In this document: positions 15,493 through 22,824 of the stretch, piece by piece | How the letters are laid out: the number at the start of each line of letters is the position of its first letter | Numbering within the stretch: the stretch's first letter is position 1 | From: Candidatus Omnitrophota bacterium | Lineage (GTDB): Bacteria > Omnitrophota > Gorgyraeia > B26-G9 | NCBI GenBank assembly: GCA_022013205.1 | Contig: JAKLQT010000192.1 | Location: 1-26,216, forward strand | Direction of reading: 5' to 3' | Length of the DNA stretch: 26,216 bases | Translations under genes and position numbers: made by a program | The notes under the pieces: model-generated | The model's input: only the letters and a program-made list of their open reading frames with translations | Told to the model about the DNA's origin: nothing | Database searches by the model: none

Positions 15493-16410
15493 TTAAAATT
15501 TATGCGTAGATAAATAGTGAAATGCGGACAGACAGGCTTTTGAGCCTTCCCCGCAGGCAATAATAATCTGTTTTTCGGGAATATTCGTAACATCTCCGGC
15601 GGCAAAAATTCCAGGCACGCTTGTTCTATTATGCGCGTCAACGATGATTTCTTTTGTGGGGTTTTGGCTTAACACATCAGCAAACTCCGAATTCGGGCTA
15701 AGCCCGATCTCAACAAATATCCCTTCGACATTTAAAACAGCTTTTTTTCCTTGTTTATTTATCTCTAAATTTTTGACAAAAACCTCACCGTTTATTCTAA
15801 GCGGTTCGGCATCGTATATTATCTGGATATTAGAAGCAGCCTGCACTTTTTCGATCATTACTTCATCCGCAGCTAACTGCATATCACGAGTAACTAAATA
15901 TATCTTGGGAGATATTTTCATGAGCCCAAGCACAGCATCAAGCGCGGAATTACCCCCGCCTATTACCGCCACATGCTTATCCGCAAATAACGGCCCGTCG
16001 CATGTAGCGCAGTAAGTCAGCCCTTTATTTTTAAACTCTGTTTCTCCTTCGATATTCAGCTGGCGCGGCCTTTTCCCGGTAGCAACAATAGCACTGCGGC
16101 TCAAATACCGCGTTTTATCGGTTTCCACCATTATAAGCTCATCCTGCGTTACAATACTCCTGGCAGACTCAGGCATGCGCACCTCTATACCAAACGATTT
16201 TACATGTTCCTGGAATTTAAGCGCAAGTTCCGGACCGCTGATGAACTGGTAGCCGGTATAATTTTCCACATCACCGCTCAATGCCGCCTGCCCGCCGATA
16301 TCAGATGACATTATGATAAAATCCATTTTTTTGCGGGCAGCATACACTGAGGCTGTCATGCCGGCAGGTCCTGCACCGATAATAATAAGGTCGTGGATTT
16401 TTAAATTCAT
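15493..16410 (-). CDS. trxB: thioredoxin reductase-like flavoprotein of AhpF type
   Basis: 305-aa FAD/NAD(P)H disulfide reductase. FAD motif GAGPAGMTAS (12-21), redox disulfide Cys134-Ala-Thr-Cys137, nucleotide motif GGGNSALDA (151-159) and the FAD-binding AAGDVTNIPEKQIIIACGEG near the end. The last motif, and TRDMQLAADEVM in place of HRRDxxRA, resemble the reductase half of AhpF more than E. coli TrxB, hinting at NADH preference. The AhpF N-terminal thioredoxin-like domain is absent. I chose ATG 16410 (MNLKIHDLIIIGAG). The open frame extends to 16539 but runs through an apparent structured leader. The ribosome site CAGGAG lies partly inside that leader's closing stem. The electron acceptor is unknown. 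Confidence 0.9.
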   Translation of the reverse strand: MNLKIHDLIIIGAGPAGMTASVYAARKKMDFIIMSSDIGGQAALSGDVENYTGYQFISGPELALKFQEHVKSFGIEVRMPESARSIVTQDELIMVETDKTRYLSRSAIVATGKRPRQLNIEGETEFKNKGLTYCATCDGPLFADKHVAVIGGGNSALDAVLGLMKISPKIYLVTRDMQLAADEVMIEKVQAASNIQIIYDAEPLRINGEVFVKNLEINKQGKKAVLNVEGIFVEIGLSPNSEFADVLSQNPTKEIIVDAHNRTSVPGIFAAGDVTNIPEKQIIIACGEGSKACLSAFHYLSTHKF

Positions 16411-16420
16411 AAGTAATTCT

Positions 16421-16528
16421 CCTGAAGACATATATGGGACTGTTACAAAACACAGTCCTAAACAGAGATAATCTGCGCGGCTTTGTTGTTTTGCAGCAAA
16501 GCCTATATATATGATATCCGTCTTCAGG
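16421..16528 (-). promoter_or_regulatory. three-way-junction leader RNA overlapping the trxB ribosome site
   Basis: Read as minus-strand RNA, CCTGAAGAC (16528-16520) pairs perfectly with GTCTTCAGG (16429-16421). Inside it a 6-bp AU helix (16512-16507 with 16435-16430) continues after a 5' bulge. Two hairpins follow: GGCTTTG/CAAAGCC (16503-16497 with 16485-16479) and GGACTGT/ACAGTCC (16458-16452 with 16443-16437). The joining strand is 16459-16478. The AGG of the trxB AGGAG ribosome site lies in the outer stem, so folding would limit translation. I do not recognise it as a known riboswitch class. Confidence 0.55.
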
Positions 16529-16539
16529 CTTAAAATCAA

Positions 16540-16552
16540 CTATTTAAAATAG
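16540..16552. promoter_or_regulatory. 13-nt perfect dyad upstream of the trxB leader
   Basis: CTATTTAAAATAG is a perfect inverted repeat (6 + 1 + 6) located 12 nt before the trxB leader RNA. A weak promoter-like pair, TTTACC and TTTTAA with 17-nt spacing, overlaps it on the minus strand. It could be an operator for trxB, but short AT dyads occur by chance. Confidence 0.25.
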
Positions 16553-16564
16553 GGTAAAGGGTAT

Positions 16565-16633
16565 CAATTAATGAACTAATTGGCTTTGCTGCCCCTAGGC
16601 AAGATTGGACTGCGCGGGTTCTATATTCCGCGC
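16565..16633 (-). other. hairpins after the 200-aa membrane-anchored protein gene
   Basis: GCGCGG (16612-16617) pairs with CCGCGC (16628-16633) through a 10-nt loop, 7 nt after the stop codon of the gene at 16640. Then come a small TGCC/GGCA hairpin and CAATTA (16565-16570) paired with TAATTG (16577-16582). None has a following U-run, so factor-independent termination is uncertain, but the position suits an mRNA 3' end. The TGCCCCTAGGCAAG portion resembles 100-111. Confidence 0.35.
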
Positions 16634-16639
16634 AAAACG

Positions 16640-17242
16640 CTACCCGATAAACCAGAAACTTCTTTTTTTTGGCGGGGTCATATCCTTGATCATTAATCCG
16701 GAGTTTGTGACATAAACATGGAATTTTTTCCCGGCCTCAAAGCGCACAAACGCGCTGTTACCGTAAGCAGCCTCGATAAACGGGATCAGCCTTTGATACT
16801 TATAGAGAAATGCCCAAATCTTGTCCGGCCGGCTACCTAAACCGTAAACAATCCTGGGCATGGCCTTTTCCTTTTCGATATCCAGGTATCGCCCGCTGAG
16901 ACGCTCCAGCTGAAAATAGCTCCTGGCTCCCGTAATACCAAAAAAAGATTTCCACTGCACAATCCTGCTTTCGATTACCCATTCATCAGCGTTAAATATA
17001 AATGTTCTCACCTGAGCTTCATCGGATCCTGGGAAAAACTCAATATTAAGAACAGGATTAGAGGATTTTCTTGAATGCTTACATTCAACGGCCGCAACCA
17101 AACGCCGGTCACTGAAAAATTTATAAGAAGACAAATAATACCTCACAATAAATAAACAGCTTACGATTAAAAGCAGAAAAAGCACAAAAAGTATACTTAT
17201 GGTTTTTCTCAATGAAAAAATATTAAATATTTTTTTTCTCAT
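16640..17242 (-). CDS. conserved membrane-anchored protein of unknown function
   Basis: 200 aa: a short basic start, one transmembrane helix (about 14-37, ISILFVLFLLLIVSCLFIV), then an extracytoplasmic domain. The pattern W-x-I-x-SRIVQWK followed by LERLSGRYLDIEKEK, PFIEAAYGNSAFV and YVTNSGLM is one I recall from uncharacterised proteobacterial proteins loosely annotated as multidrug transporter-like. The single helix makes it unlikely to be a transporter itself. ATG 17242 has AAAGGT and lies 12 nt past feoB, so it probably belongs to the feo transcript. A link to iron uptake is inference from position only. Confidence 0.75.
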   Translation of the reverse strand: MRKKIFNIFSLRKTISILFVLFLLLIVSCLFIVRYYLSSYKFFSDRRLVAAVECKHSRKSSNPVLNIEFFPGSDEAQVRTFIFNADEWVIESRIVQWKSFFGITGARSYFQLERLSGRYLDIEKEKAMPRIVYGLGSRPDKIWAFLYKYQRLIPFIEAAYGNSAFVRFEAGKKFHVYVTNSGLMIKDMTPPKKRSFWFIG

Positions 17243-17254
17243 ACCATTACCTTT

Positions 17255-18985
17255 TTATAGTACTCCATTTAGCACGCCGCCGACAAGCATTGTAACTGCC
17301 GCCATGATCAGTGCCGCCTGAATTAAGCGCTTCATTCCCAGCTCTTTCATAAAAATAACAAAAGTCGCTATACAGGGAAACGAAACACAAAGCACAACGC
17401 ATGCAATAACCAGCTGCTTGATAGTTAAATTTAAAGGGATCAGCATTCCCGCGGCAATATCCTTGCGCAGCAGCCCGACGATCAGCACCCATATCGCCTC
17501 TTTTGGCAAACCGAAAACAAAGCTTAAGACAGGGCCGAAAATTCCTGAGATAAATTCAAATATGCGCATCTGCTGCAGCACATTAATGATCAAAACACTG
17601 GCTAAGACCACCGGCATTGCCTCGATAATAAACCCCCTGATCCTATAAAAAACCTTTTTCAAAAGCATCGCAAACGCAGGGAAACGATACGGCGGAATTT
17701 CAAGGAATAATTCCGGGCTGTAGCCTTTTAAAAAATAATTCATTGCCGCCCCCAGAAAAAGCCATACGACAAAAAGCACCCCGTATACAAGCGCAACATA
17801 CCTGCCGCCAAATCCTCCCAAAACTCCCATAATCATGGCCTGCAACGCGGCACAGGGCACACCGATAGAAATAAGGGTTGAAGCGATAAAACGTTCTCTT
17901 TTGCTCTCTAAGATTCTTGTGCCTAAAATACCCGGGACATTACATCCGAATCCCAGTAAAACAGGAATGATGGCAAAGCCATGCAATCCCAATTTATGCA
18001 TAATATTATCAAGCAAAAGCGCAAGCCTGGGAATATAACCGCTATCCTCAAGAAAACTCAACAGCAGATAAAATGCCAGTACATACGGCAGCACCATCAC
18101 TAGTTCAACATAGGGCGCTGTTGTCAATACCCCCATTGACTGCTGGAAATTGATTTTGCCCTCAATTATATGTCCGATTAAGATATTATGCAGAAAACTT
18201 CTCTCGCCCAAAAATCTGCTCAAATACTCAAGCAGCGGCAAATACAGAGAATTAAAAAACGGGTCAAGCACATAATTGATCAATCCTTCTCCGATAAAAC
18301 GCACGAATTTAAAGCTGGCAAACATCACTCCGATGGCAATAACAAAACCCCACCAGTGATCAACAGACGCGTCCTCCAGAATTTCGAAAAAAGTGTGATG
18401 CCTGTGGCTGAGCTGCTGGGTTTTATCAACAATTGTTCCGATCTCGATCCAGCGCTGTTGATGCGTGCGAGTTTCAACATTGCCCGGTTTTGCCTTGCGG
18501 ATATTTTCTTTTAATTGCTTGATGCCGACACCGGTGATACCGCTGGTAAGAGCTACCTTGACCCCCAGCAGCTTTTCAAGTTCCTTTTCGTTAATCGAAA
18601 TCCCCCGGTGCTTAAGTTCATCAGACATATTCAAAGCAATGATCAAAGGATGGTTTGTTTCCAAAAGCTCCATTGTAAGGTAAAGATTACGTTCAAGATT
18701 TGTGGCATCCACAACATTGATAACCATATCAACATCAGTAAGCATTTTCACAGCTACTTCTTCAGCAGGAGCGCTGGGTTCAAGGCTGTATGTACCCGGA
18801 AGATCGACGATCTCCACCTCATCGCCCTCAAAGGTAATTTTGCCTTTTAGGAATTCCACTGTTGTCCCAGGATAATTGGATACCAGCACGCGTACTCCGG
18901 TAAGGCGTGAAAATAAAACACTTTTGCCTACATTGGGATTGCCGATAAGAGCAATCTTTTTTACTTTTTGTTCGAATTTACCCAT
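17255..18985 (-). CDS. feoB: ferrous iron transporter B
   Basis: Inner-membrane Fe(II) importer with an N-terminal GTPase. G1 is GNPNVGKS (15-22), G3 is DLPGTYSL, G4 is NMSD and G5 is TSGITG. The membrane core shows FLEDSGYIPR, the first gate motif GFGCNVPGILGTR with the following GVPCAALQAM, and the second gate region LLRKDIAAGMLIPL with SFPCIATFVI. At 576 aa it is shorter than E. coli FeoB (about 770). The reduction appears to lie in the G-domain spacer and the C-terminus, and all gate motifs remain. ATG 18985 is 25 nt inside the end of feoA, giving tight coupling. No FeoC is seen. Expected to be expressed under anoxia. Confidence 0.96.
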   Translation of the reverse strand: MGKFEQKVKKIALIGNPNVGKSVLFSRLTGVRVLVSNYPGTTVEFLKGKITFEGDEVEIVDLPGTYSLEPSAPAEEVAVKMLTDVDMVINVVDATNLERNLYLTMELLETNHPLIIALNMSDELKHRGISINEKELEKLLGVKVALTSGITGVGIKQLKENIRKAKPGNVETRTHQQRWIEIGTIVDKTQQLSHRHHTFFEILEDASVDHWWGFVIAIGVMFASFKFVRFIGEGLINYVLDPFFNSLYLPLLEYLSRFLGERSFLHNILIGHIIEGKINFQQSMGVLTTAPYVELVMVLPYVLAFYLLLSFLEDSGYIPRLALLLDNIMHKLGLHGFAIIPVLLGFGCNVPGILGTRILESKRERFIASTLISIGVPCAALQAMIMGVLGGFGGRYVALVYGVLFVVWLFLGAAMNYFLKGYSPELFLEIPPYRFPAFAMLLKKVFYRIRGFIIEAMPVVLASVLIINVLQQMRIFEFISGIFGPVLSFVFGLPKEAIWVLIVGLLRKDIAAGMLIPLNLTIKQLVIACVVLCVSFPCIATFVIFMKELGMKRLIQAALIMAAVTMLVGGVLNGVL

Positions 18986-19200
18986 ACTTTTGAAGCCATC
19001 CCGTATCCCAGGGCAACCACAGTCCGTCCGACTTTTATCGCCACAGGGCCGCGCATAACAAAAGAGCTCAGCTTAGTAACATGTTTCCCGACATTGATAC
19101 CCATCGACGCCAGGCGTTTTTCAAACATACTTCCGCCTTCAATCTCGACAATAGTTCCTGTTTCCTTTACTTTCATCTTAACCAGACTTGCTCTTTTCAT
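18961..19200 (-). CDS. feoA: FeoA, SH3-like partner of FeoB
   Basis: 79-aa cytosolic SH3-fold protein that assists FeoB. The family pattern runs from VKETGTIVEIEGGSMFEKRL through ASMGINVGKHV and ends with MRGPVAIKVGRTVVALG. I chose ATG 19200 (MKRASLVKMK). An earlier in-frame ATG at 19209 directly abuts the -10 box and would not be transcribed from that promoter. Neither start has a Shine-Dalgarno sequence, so the mRNA may be nearly leaderless. It overlaps feoB by 25 nt. Confidence 0.92.
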   Translation of the reverse strand: MKRASLVKMKVKETGTIVEIEGGSMFEKRLASMGINVGKHVTKLSSFVMRGPVAIKVGRTVVALGYGMASKVWVNSNKK

Positions 19201-19209
19201 AATGCCCAT

Positions 19210-19238
19210 ATTATATTGTACCGCAGCTTTGTTTGCAA
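19210..19238 (-). promoter_or_regulatory. feo operon promoter
   Basis: In the 52-nt gap between the spoIID-like gene and feoA, minus-strand TTGCAA (19233-19238) and a perfect TATAAT (19210-19215) are spaced by exactly 17 nt. The predicted start of transcription, about 19203, is only a few nucleotides before the feoA ATG at 19200. I see no clear Fur box. Confidence 0.55.
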
Positions 19239-19261
19239 TAAAATCAACCTTATCTTTTAGT

Positions 19262-21325
19262 TCAGTAGAGCTTCTCTATCTTTATGTCTGTATAATAGAA
19301 TTCAAGAATTTCCTGAAAATCAAATCCTCTTTGGGCCATTGTAGCTGCTCCCACCTGGCACATCCCCACGCCGTGCCCCCAGCCGCCGCCATAGAATAAA
19401 AAGGACTCTGCCTCCCCATTTTTATCAAGCTTAACATCTATGTTAAACATAGCGCTGCGAAGATCCCCAAGCAAATTTCTAATATTAAGCTCTTTTTCAA
19501 CAATCAATTCACCTTTACTGCCTTTTATTTTAATACTGTGCACATGCGAAGAAGGATGCCGTTCTTTTATATCAATTGATATCAGCCTGCCTATATCCTC
19601 TTTTTTATTTATTAAGTCCTCCAGCTGTTTGCGCGTGTATAATCTTTGCCACCTGAAATTACTTTTACGCGAATATGCCTCGTTATTGCAAAACACGGAG
19701 ATCTGGTCTGAGCCAAGCCAGTCTTCAAGTTCAAGAGCGGACAAAGGGAAAAAAAAACCGGCCGGCATGAATGAGTCCTGTTTGTGCTGTAAATAGGGCA
19801 CATCAATACGCTCAGCAAATATATTTCCCTGCGTATGCCCTCCGCAGCTGTTGCTGTATACGGCATCTATAGGCTTTCCATTATAAACAGCTACCAGGCC
19901 AATCGTAGAATCTATAGCCGCATTAGTTGCCGCTGTCTCTACTTTAGCCCCGTTGTATGCCTGGCAATGGACGCCTGAGCAAAAGTCATATCCATGCTCC
20001 TTGTGACGATTGATTTTTCTATATGCTTCACTGCGCGCGGCAACCGCCTGGGCCCTTAAAGCTTCCCGCGGCCAGGAACTCGGCATCTCACTCGGCAGAA
20101 CTCCGTAAAGATATTCTTCCATATCAAGCACATTAATTATATTAAAATAACTTTCTTGCAAGGGATTAATCTCAAGCTTTCCCCTATATACCCTGTCACT
20201 TTTACTAGCCCAGTACTGCCCTTTGCCTGCCTCTACATCAAAAATCAATATCGTTGATCGGGGATCATTATGAACTATGGAAATACCTTTTTTGAAATCC
20301 AGGATCTTTTTGTCTTCTTCTGTTAAAGCGATCCCCTCTTTTTGCCGCGTAAGGGCATAAAGTTTATTCTTTTGCCCTTGGAAAAGGACTTCCCTGGAAT
20401 CGATATCTTCAATAGAAAAATCCGCACCGGTTTTAAAACATAGACGCTTAACATCGCCAATATGCACTCCGACAATCGGAGCATTGGGTGCTTTTTTCAG
20501 AGCTACCTTTTTGGCAAAAGAGCCTTTCATCCTCGCGCTTTCTTTTTGCTGTAACTTTTCTCCCAATTCTTTACCGGATATCCTATGGATTTCACTGATA
20601 TATTTCTTTGCCTGGGCATTGTCCGGGTCCACTGCCTGAACCTTTCTGGAAGCACTAAGGGCCTGCTCATAACGTCTTTGATTAAAATATACATCCATCA
20701 AAGCAGGATACACATCTTTCATGCTTGGATCCAGCTTTTCTGTTTCTTCTAATTCCTGCTGCGCCTCATCCCACATCTTATTTTTTATATATATATTTGC
20801 CAGGCATAAATGAGCAATAGCGAATTCCGCCTCAAGTGCAACTGCCTGCCGATAAGCATCAACCGCTTTTTGCGTTTCTTTTTTATCTTCAAAACACCGC
20901 CCCAGCCAGAAATAAAGACTCGCGTCCTTTACCCCCATTTCCAGGGCTTTATTAAAAGAGCTTATCGCCTCATCCGTCATTGAATCAAGAAAGTAAACCT
21001 CTCCCAGGTTCTTAAACAAAATACCGCTTTGCCCCCTCTTAAGCAGTTCCTTAAACATGGCTTCTGCTTTTTTGTAAAGACGCATATTTTTGTAAATAAG
21101 CGCGCTATTCAAAGCCGTAATTTTATCTCCAGGCTCTATCTTTTTGGCCTGAGAATACTCTTTGATAGCCTGCTCATATTCACCGAGATTAAAAAAAACC
21201 CTCGCGCGGTACAAGTGATTGAGATAAACATCTGATTCCTGAGCCCAGGTTTCGGCAACCCGCGAAAAAAGCAGGCACAAGAATATGATTATAATAACTA
21301 TTTGTTTTTTATTTGTCTGTTTCAT
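19262..21325 (-). CDS. TPR-repeat protein with C-terminal SpoIID/LytB domain
   Basis: 687 aa, exported. Signal peptide at 1-28 (IVIIIIFLCLLFSRVAETWA). Tandem TPRs at about 33-250 (for example YLNHLYRARVFFNLGEYEQA, YFWLGRCFEDKKETQKAVDA). Then a linker and a SpoIID/LytB domain from about 398 (LDMEEYLYGVLPSEMPSSW) to the end, including CSGVHCQAYNG, SCGGHTQGN and GWGHGVGMCQVG at about 645. SpoIID in sporulating Firmicutes is a lytic transglycosylase acting on denuded glycan. In non-sporulating Gram-negatives related domains probably work on peptidoglycan remodelling, with TPRs giving protein contacts. The Glu of PSEMPSSW is the likely catalytic residue. No clear ribosome site precedes ATG 21325. 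Confidence 0.9.
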   Translation of the reverse strand: MKQTNKKQIVIIIIFLCLLFSRVAETWAQESDVYLNHLYRARVFFNLGEYEQAIKEYSQAKKIEPGDKITALNSALIYKNMRLYKKAEAMFKELLKRGQSGILFKNLGEVYFLDSMTDEAISSFNKALEMGVKDASLYFWLGRCFEDKKETQKAVDAYRQAVALEAEFAIAHLCLANIYIKNKMWDEAQQELEETEKLDPSMKDVYPALMDVYFNQRRYEQALSASRKVQAVDPDNAQAKKYISEIHRISGKELGEKLQQKESARMKGSFAKKVALKKAPNAPIVGVHIGDVKRLCFKTGADFSIEDIDSREVLFQGQKNKLYALTRQKEGIALTEEDKKILDFKKGISIVHNDPRSTILIFDVEAGKGQYWASKSDRVYRGKLEINPLQESYFNIINVLDMEEYLYGVLPSEMPSSWPREALRAQAVAARSEAYRKINRHKEHGYDFCSGVHCQAYNGAKVETAATNAAIDSTIGLVAVYNGKPIDAVYSNSCGGHTQGNIFAERIDVPYLQHKQDSFMPAGFFFPLSALELEDWLGSDQISVFCNNEAYSRKSNFRWQRLYTRKQLEDLINKKEDIGRLISIDIKERHPSSHVHSIKIKGSKGELIVEKELNIRNLLGDLRSAMFNIDVKLDKNGEAESFLFYGGGWGHGVGMCQVGAATMAQRGFDFQEILEFYYTDIKIEKLY

Positions 21326-21382
21326 TTTAATTGATTAACAATGGAATTGAACAATCCGCGAAAAGAAAAGTATTCATTCTTG

Positions 21383-21417
21383 TTTTTCGAAAACACTCTC
21401 TTATGTCTTTCGAAAAA
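21383..21417. other. 10-bp perfect inverted repeat spanning a stop codon
   Basis: TTTTTCGAAA (21383-21392) and TTTCGAAAAA (21408-21417) are perfect inverted copies with a 15-nt loop. They lie across the stop of the PAS-type sensor gene. The stem is AT-rich and lacks a following U-run on the minus strand. It may be a weak terminator, an RNA processing site or a protein-binding dyad. Confidence 0.35.
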
Positions 21418-22075
21418 TACACAGAATTGAATTCAACTTTTCATCTTTGTCTTTTATGGCAAACATTTTCAGGCTTACAACCGCTTTTGCCTTTAATATA
21501 GGCAGGAACAGCTCCAGATCAGCAGAAATAGTATTCGCGCGCCTTTCAAGAATATCATGATACATCTTTCTAAATTCGGAATTCGCCTCCAGTTTTATCA
21601 CCGAATCAATGCTTAGTTCATCTTGAGAAATACTGAATATTTCCTGAGCCGCCTTGTTTATCTTAATCCGGGAAGTCTTAATATCCAAAAGCATAATCCC
21701 GTTTTGGATATTGCGGTTTAATGTTAAAAGAAGCCGATTTATCGTATCTACCCGATGCTCTCTGAGTATATCGAATTCATTAATCCTGTCTATCGCCTTA
21801 TTAAATTTTTCTGCCAGGAGTGAAAACTCATCTTTACCCTGCATAGAAATACCGGTGTGAAAGTTATTTTCCAATATATGTTTTAAGGCCAGATCAAGTT
21901 TTTTCCTGAAAATTATGAAACGGTCCAGGATAACAAGCGTTACAACTATGCCGATACCGACTAAAAACACAAAACTATTCTTATAGAAAGATGGCATATG
22001 CTCACTTCCCACAAACCATATCGTCAGAAATATCGCCACAAGAATGCCGAACAGTATATTTATCTCTCTTTTCAT
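21401..22075 (-). CDS. membrane PAS-domain sensor without an output domain
   Basis: 224 aa: two transmembrane helices (about 5-23 and 33-54) with a very short external loop, a HAMP-like or coiled segment (about 56-115, KKLDLALKHILENNF and KDEFSLLAEKFNKAIDRINE), and a PAS-like domain (about 118-222, NIQNGIMLLDIKTSRIKINK, then KAAQEIFSIS). No histidine kinase, GGDEF or other effector follows, and the frame ends cleanly 75 nt before the next gene. It could be an accessory sensor acting on a partner, or a kinase that lost its catalytic half. It follows the KtrA-like gene by 10 nt, suggesting a link to ion homeostasis (inference). Confidence 0.65.
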   Translation of the reverse strand: MKREINILFGILVAIFLTIWFVGSEHMPSFYKNSFVFLVGIGIVVTLVILDRFIIFRKKLDLALKHILENNFHTGISMQGKDEFSLLAEKFNKAIDRINEFDILREHRVDTINRLLLTLNRNIQNGIMLLDIKTSRIKINKAAQEIFSISQDELSIDSVIKLEANSEFRKMYHDILERRANTISADLELFLPILKAKAVVSLKMFAIKDKDEKLNSILCIFRKT

Positions 22076-22085
22076 ACGTATATCC

Positions 22086-22775
22086 TTAATTATGTTTGGT
22101 GAGCAAAGTTATGCTTTCCTGTTTACCGACCACAATAAGGCAATCGCCTTCTTCGAGTATATCCTCAGCTTGCGGCAGGTCATTCATTTCTTCGTTTAAT
22201 ATGCGCTGTCCTCTCTCATCAATAGCCGCGGCCTGCTTCTTTATCGCCACAACATTAACATCATAGCGCTTTCTAAGGTTAAGCTCCTTAAGAGAACGTC
22301 CGCAAAAATCCTTAGGTATTCTTATCTCGGCCATCGTATGCCCGGAAGACAGCTTCATGCTCACCTGTATATTGGGGCTGGTAAGGCTTTTCCCCACGGA
22401 TTCTCCCATTTCCTTTTCAAGGTTGAGGATCTTTGTAATATCAAGAGCTTTAAGGATCTCTTCCTGCAGCGGGTTAACCGAGCGCCCGTAAATATTCTTT
22501 ACTCCCATTTTTTTAAGCAAGGTAGTTATCAGAAGGTTAGCCTCAACATTTTCACCTATACAAACTATCGCCGCGTCAACCTGCTCAAGGCCTATAGACC
22601 GCAGTGCCTTTTCATCTGTAGCATTTAAAGCCACTGCTACAGCTACATAATCCTTAATTTCCTCAACTTTTTCTTTGTCAGAATCAATAGCTAGAACCTC
22701 TACGCCCTGATCAGTTAAAGTCTTAGCTACGGTTGAGCCAAAACTACCTAATCCAAAAACAGCAATTTGACGCAT
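22086..22775 (-). CDS. KtrA/TrkA-type RCK regulatory subunit of potassium uptake
   Basis: 229-aa cytosolic protein with an N-terminal Rossmann RCK_N domain (GLGSFGSTVAKTL at 8-20; acidic Asp at the end of strand 2 in VLAIDSDKEKVEEI) and a C-terminal RCK_C domain (about 135-229, closing with EDILEEGDCLIVVGKQ). The single RCK unit and length fit KtrA rather than the doubled E. coli TrkA. Such proteins form an octameric ring that gates a TrkH/KtrB channel in response to ATP/ADP or NAD(H). No membrane partner is in the window. A clear AAAGGAGG precedes ATG 22775. The call is strong at family level. Confidence 0.92.
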   Translation of the reverse strand: MRQIAVFGLGSFGSTVAKTLTDQGVEVLAIDSDKEKVEEIKDYVAVAVALNATDEKALRSIGLEQVDAAIVCIGENVEANLLITTLLKKMGVKNIYGRSVNPLQEEILKALDITKILNLEKEMGESVGKSLTSPNIQVSMKLSSGHTMAEIRIPKDFCGRSLKELNLRKRYDVNVVAIKKQAAAIDERGQRILNEEMNDLPQAEDILEEGDCLIVVGKQESITLLTKHN

Positions 22776-22824
22776 ATCATTCCTCCTTTAATGAGACTCA
22801 TTCCATATTCACTAAGCCATATCT

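Noticed and set aside
16411..16539. Longer trxB frame starting at 16539
   Set aside because: The extra 43 residues are translated from the hairpin-rich leader and precede the normal FAD-domain start at 16410, which has its own ribosome site.
17247..17492. 81-codon minus-strand frame overlapping the end of feoB
   Set aside because: It lies entirely within the strongly supported feoB reading frame; an out-of-frame shadow.
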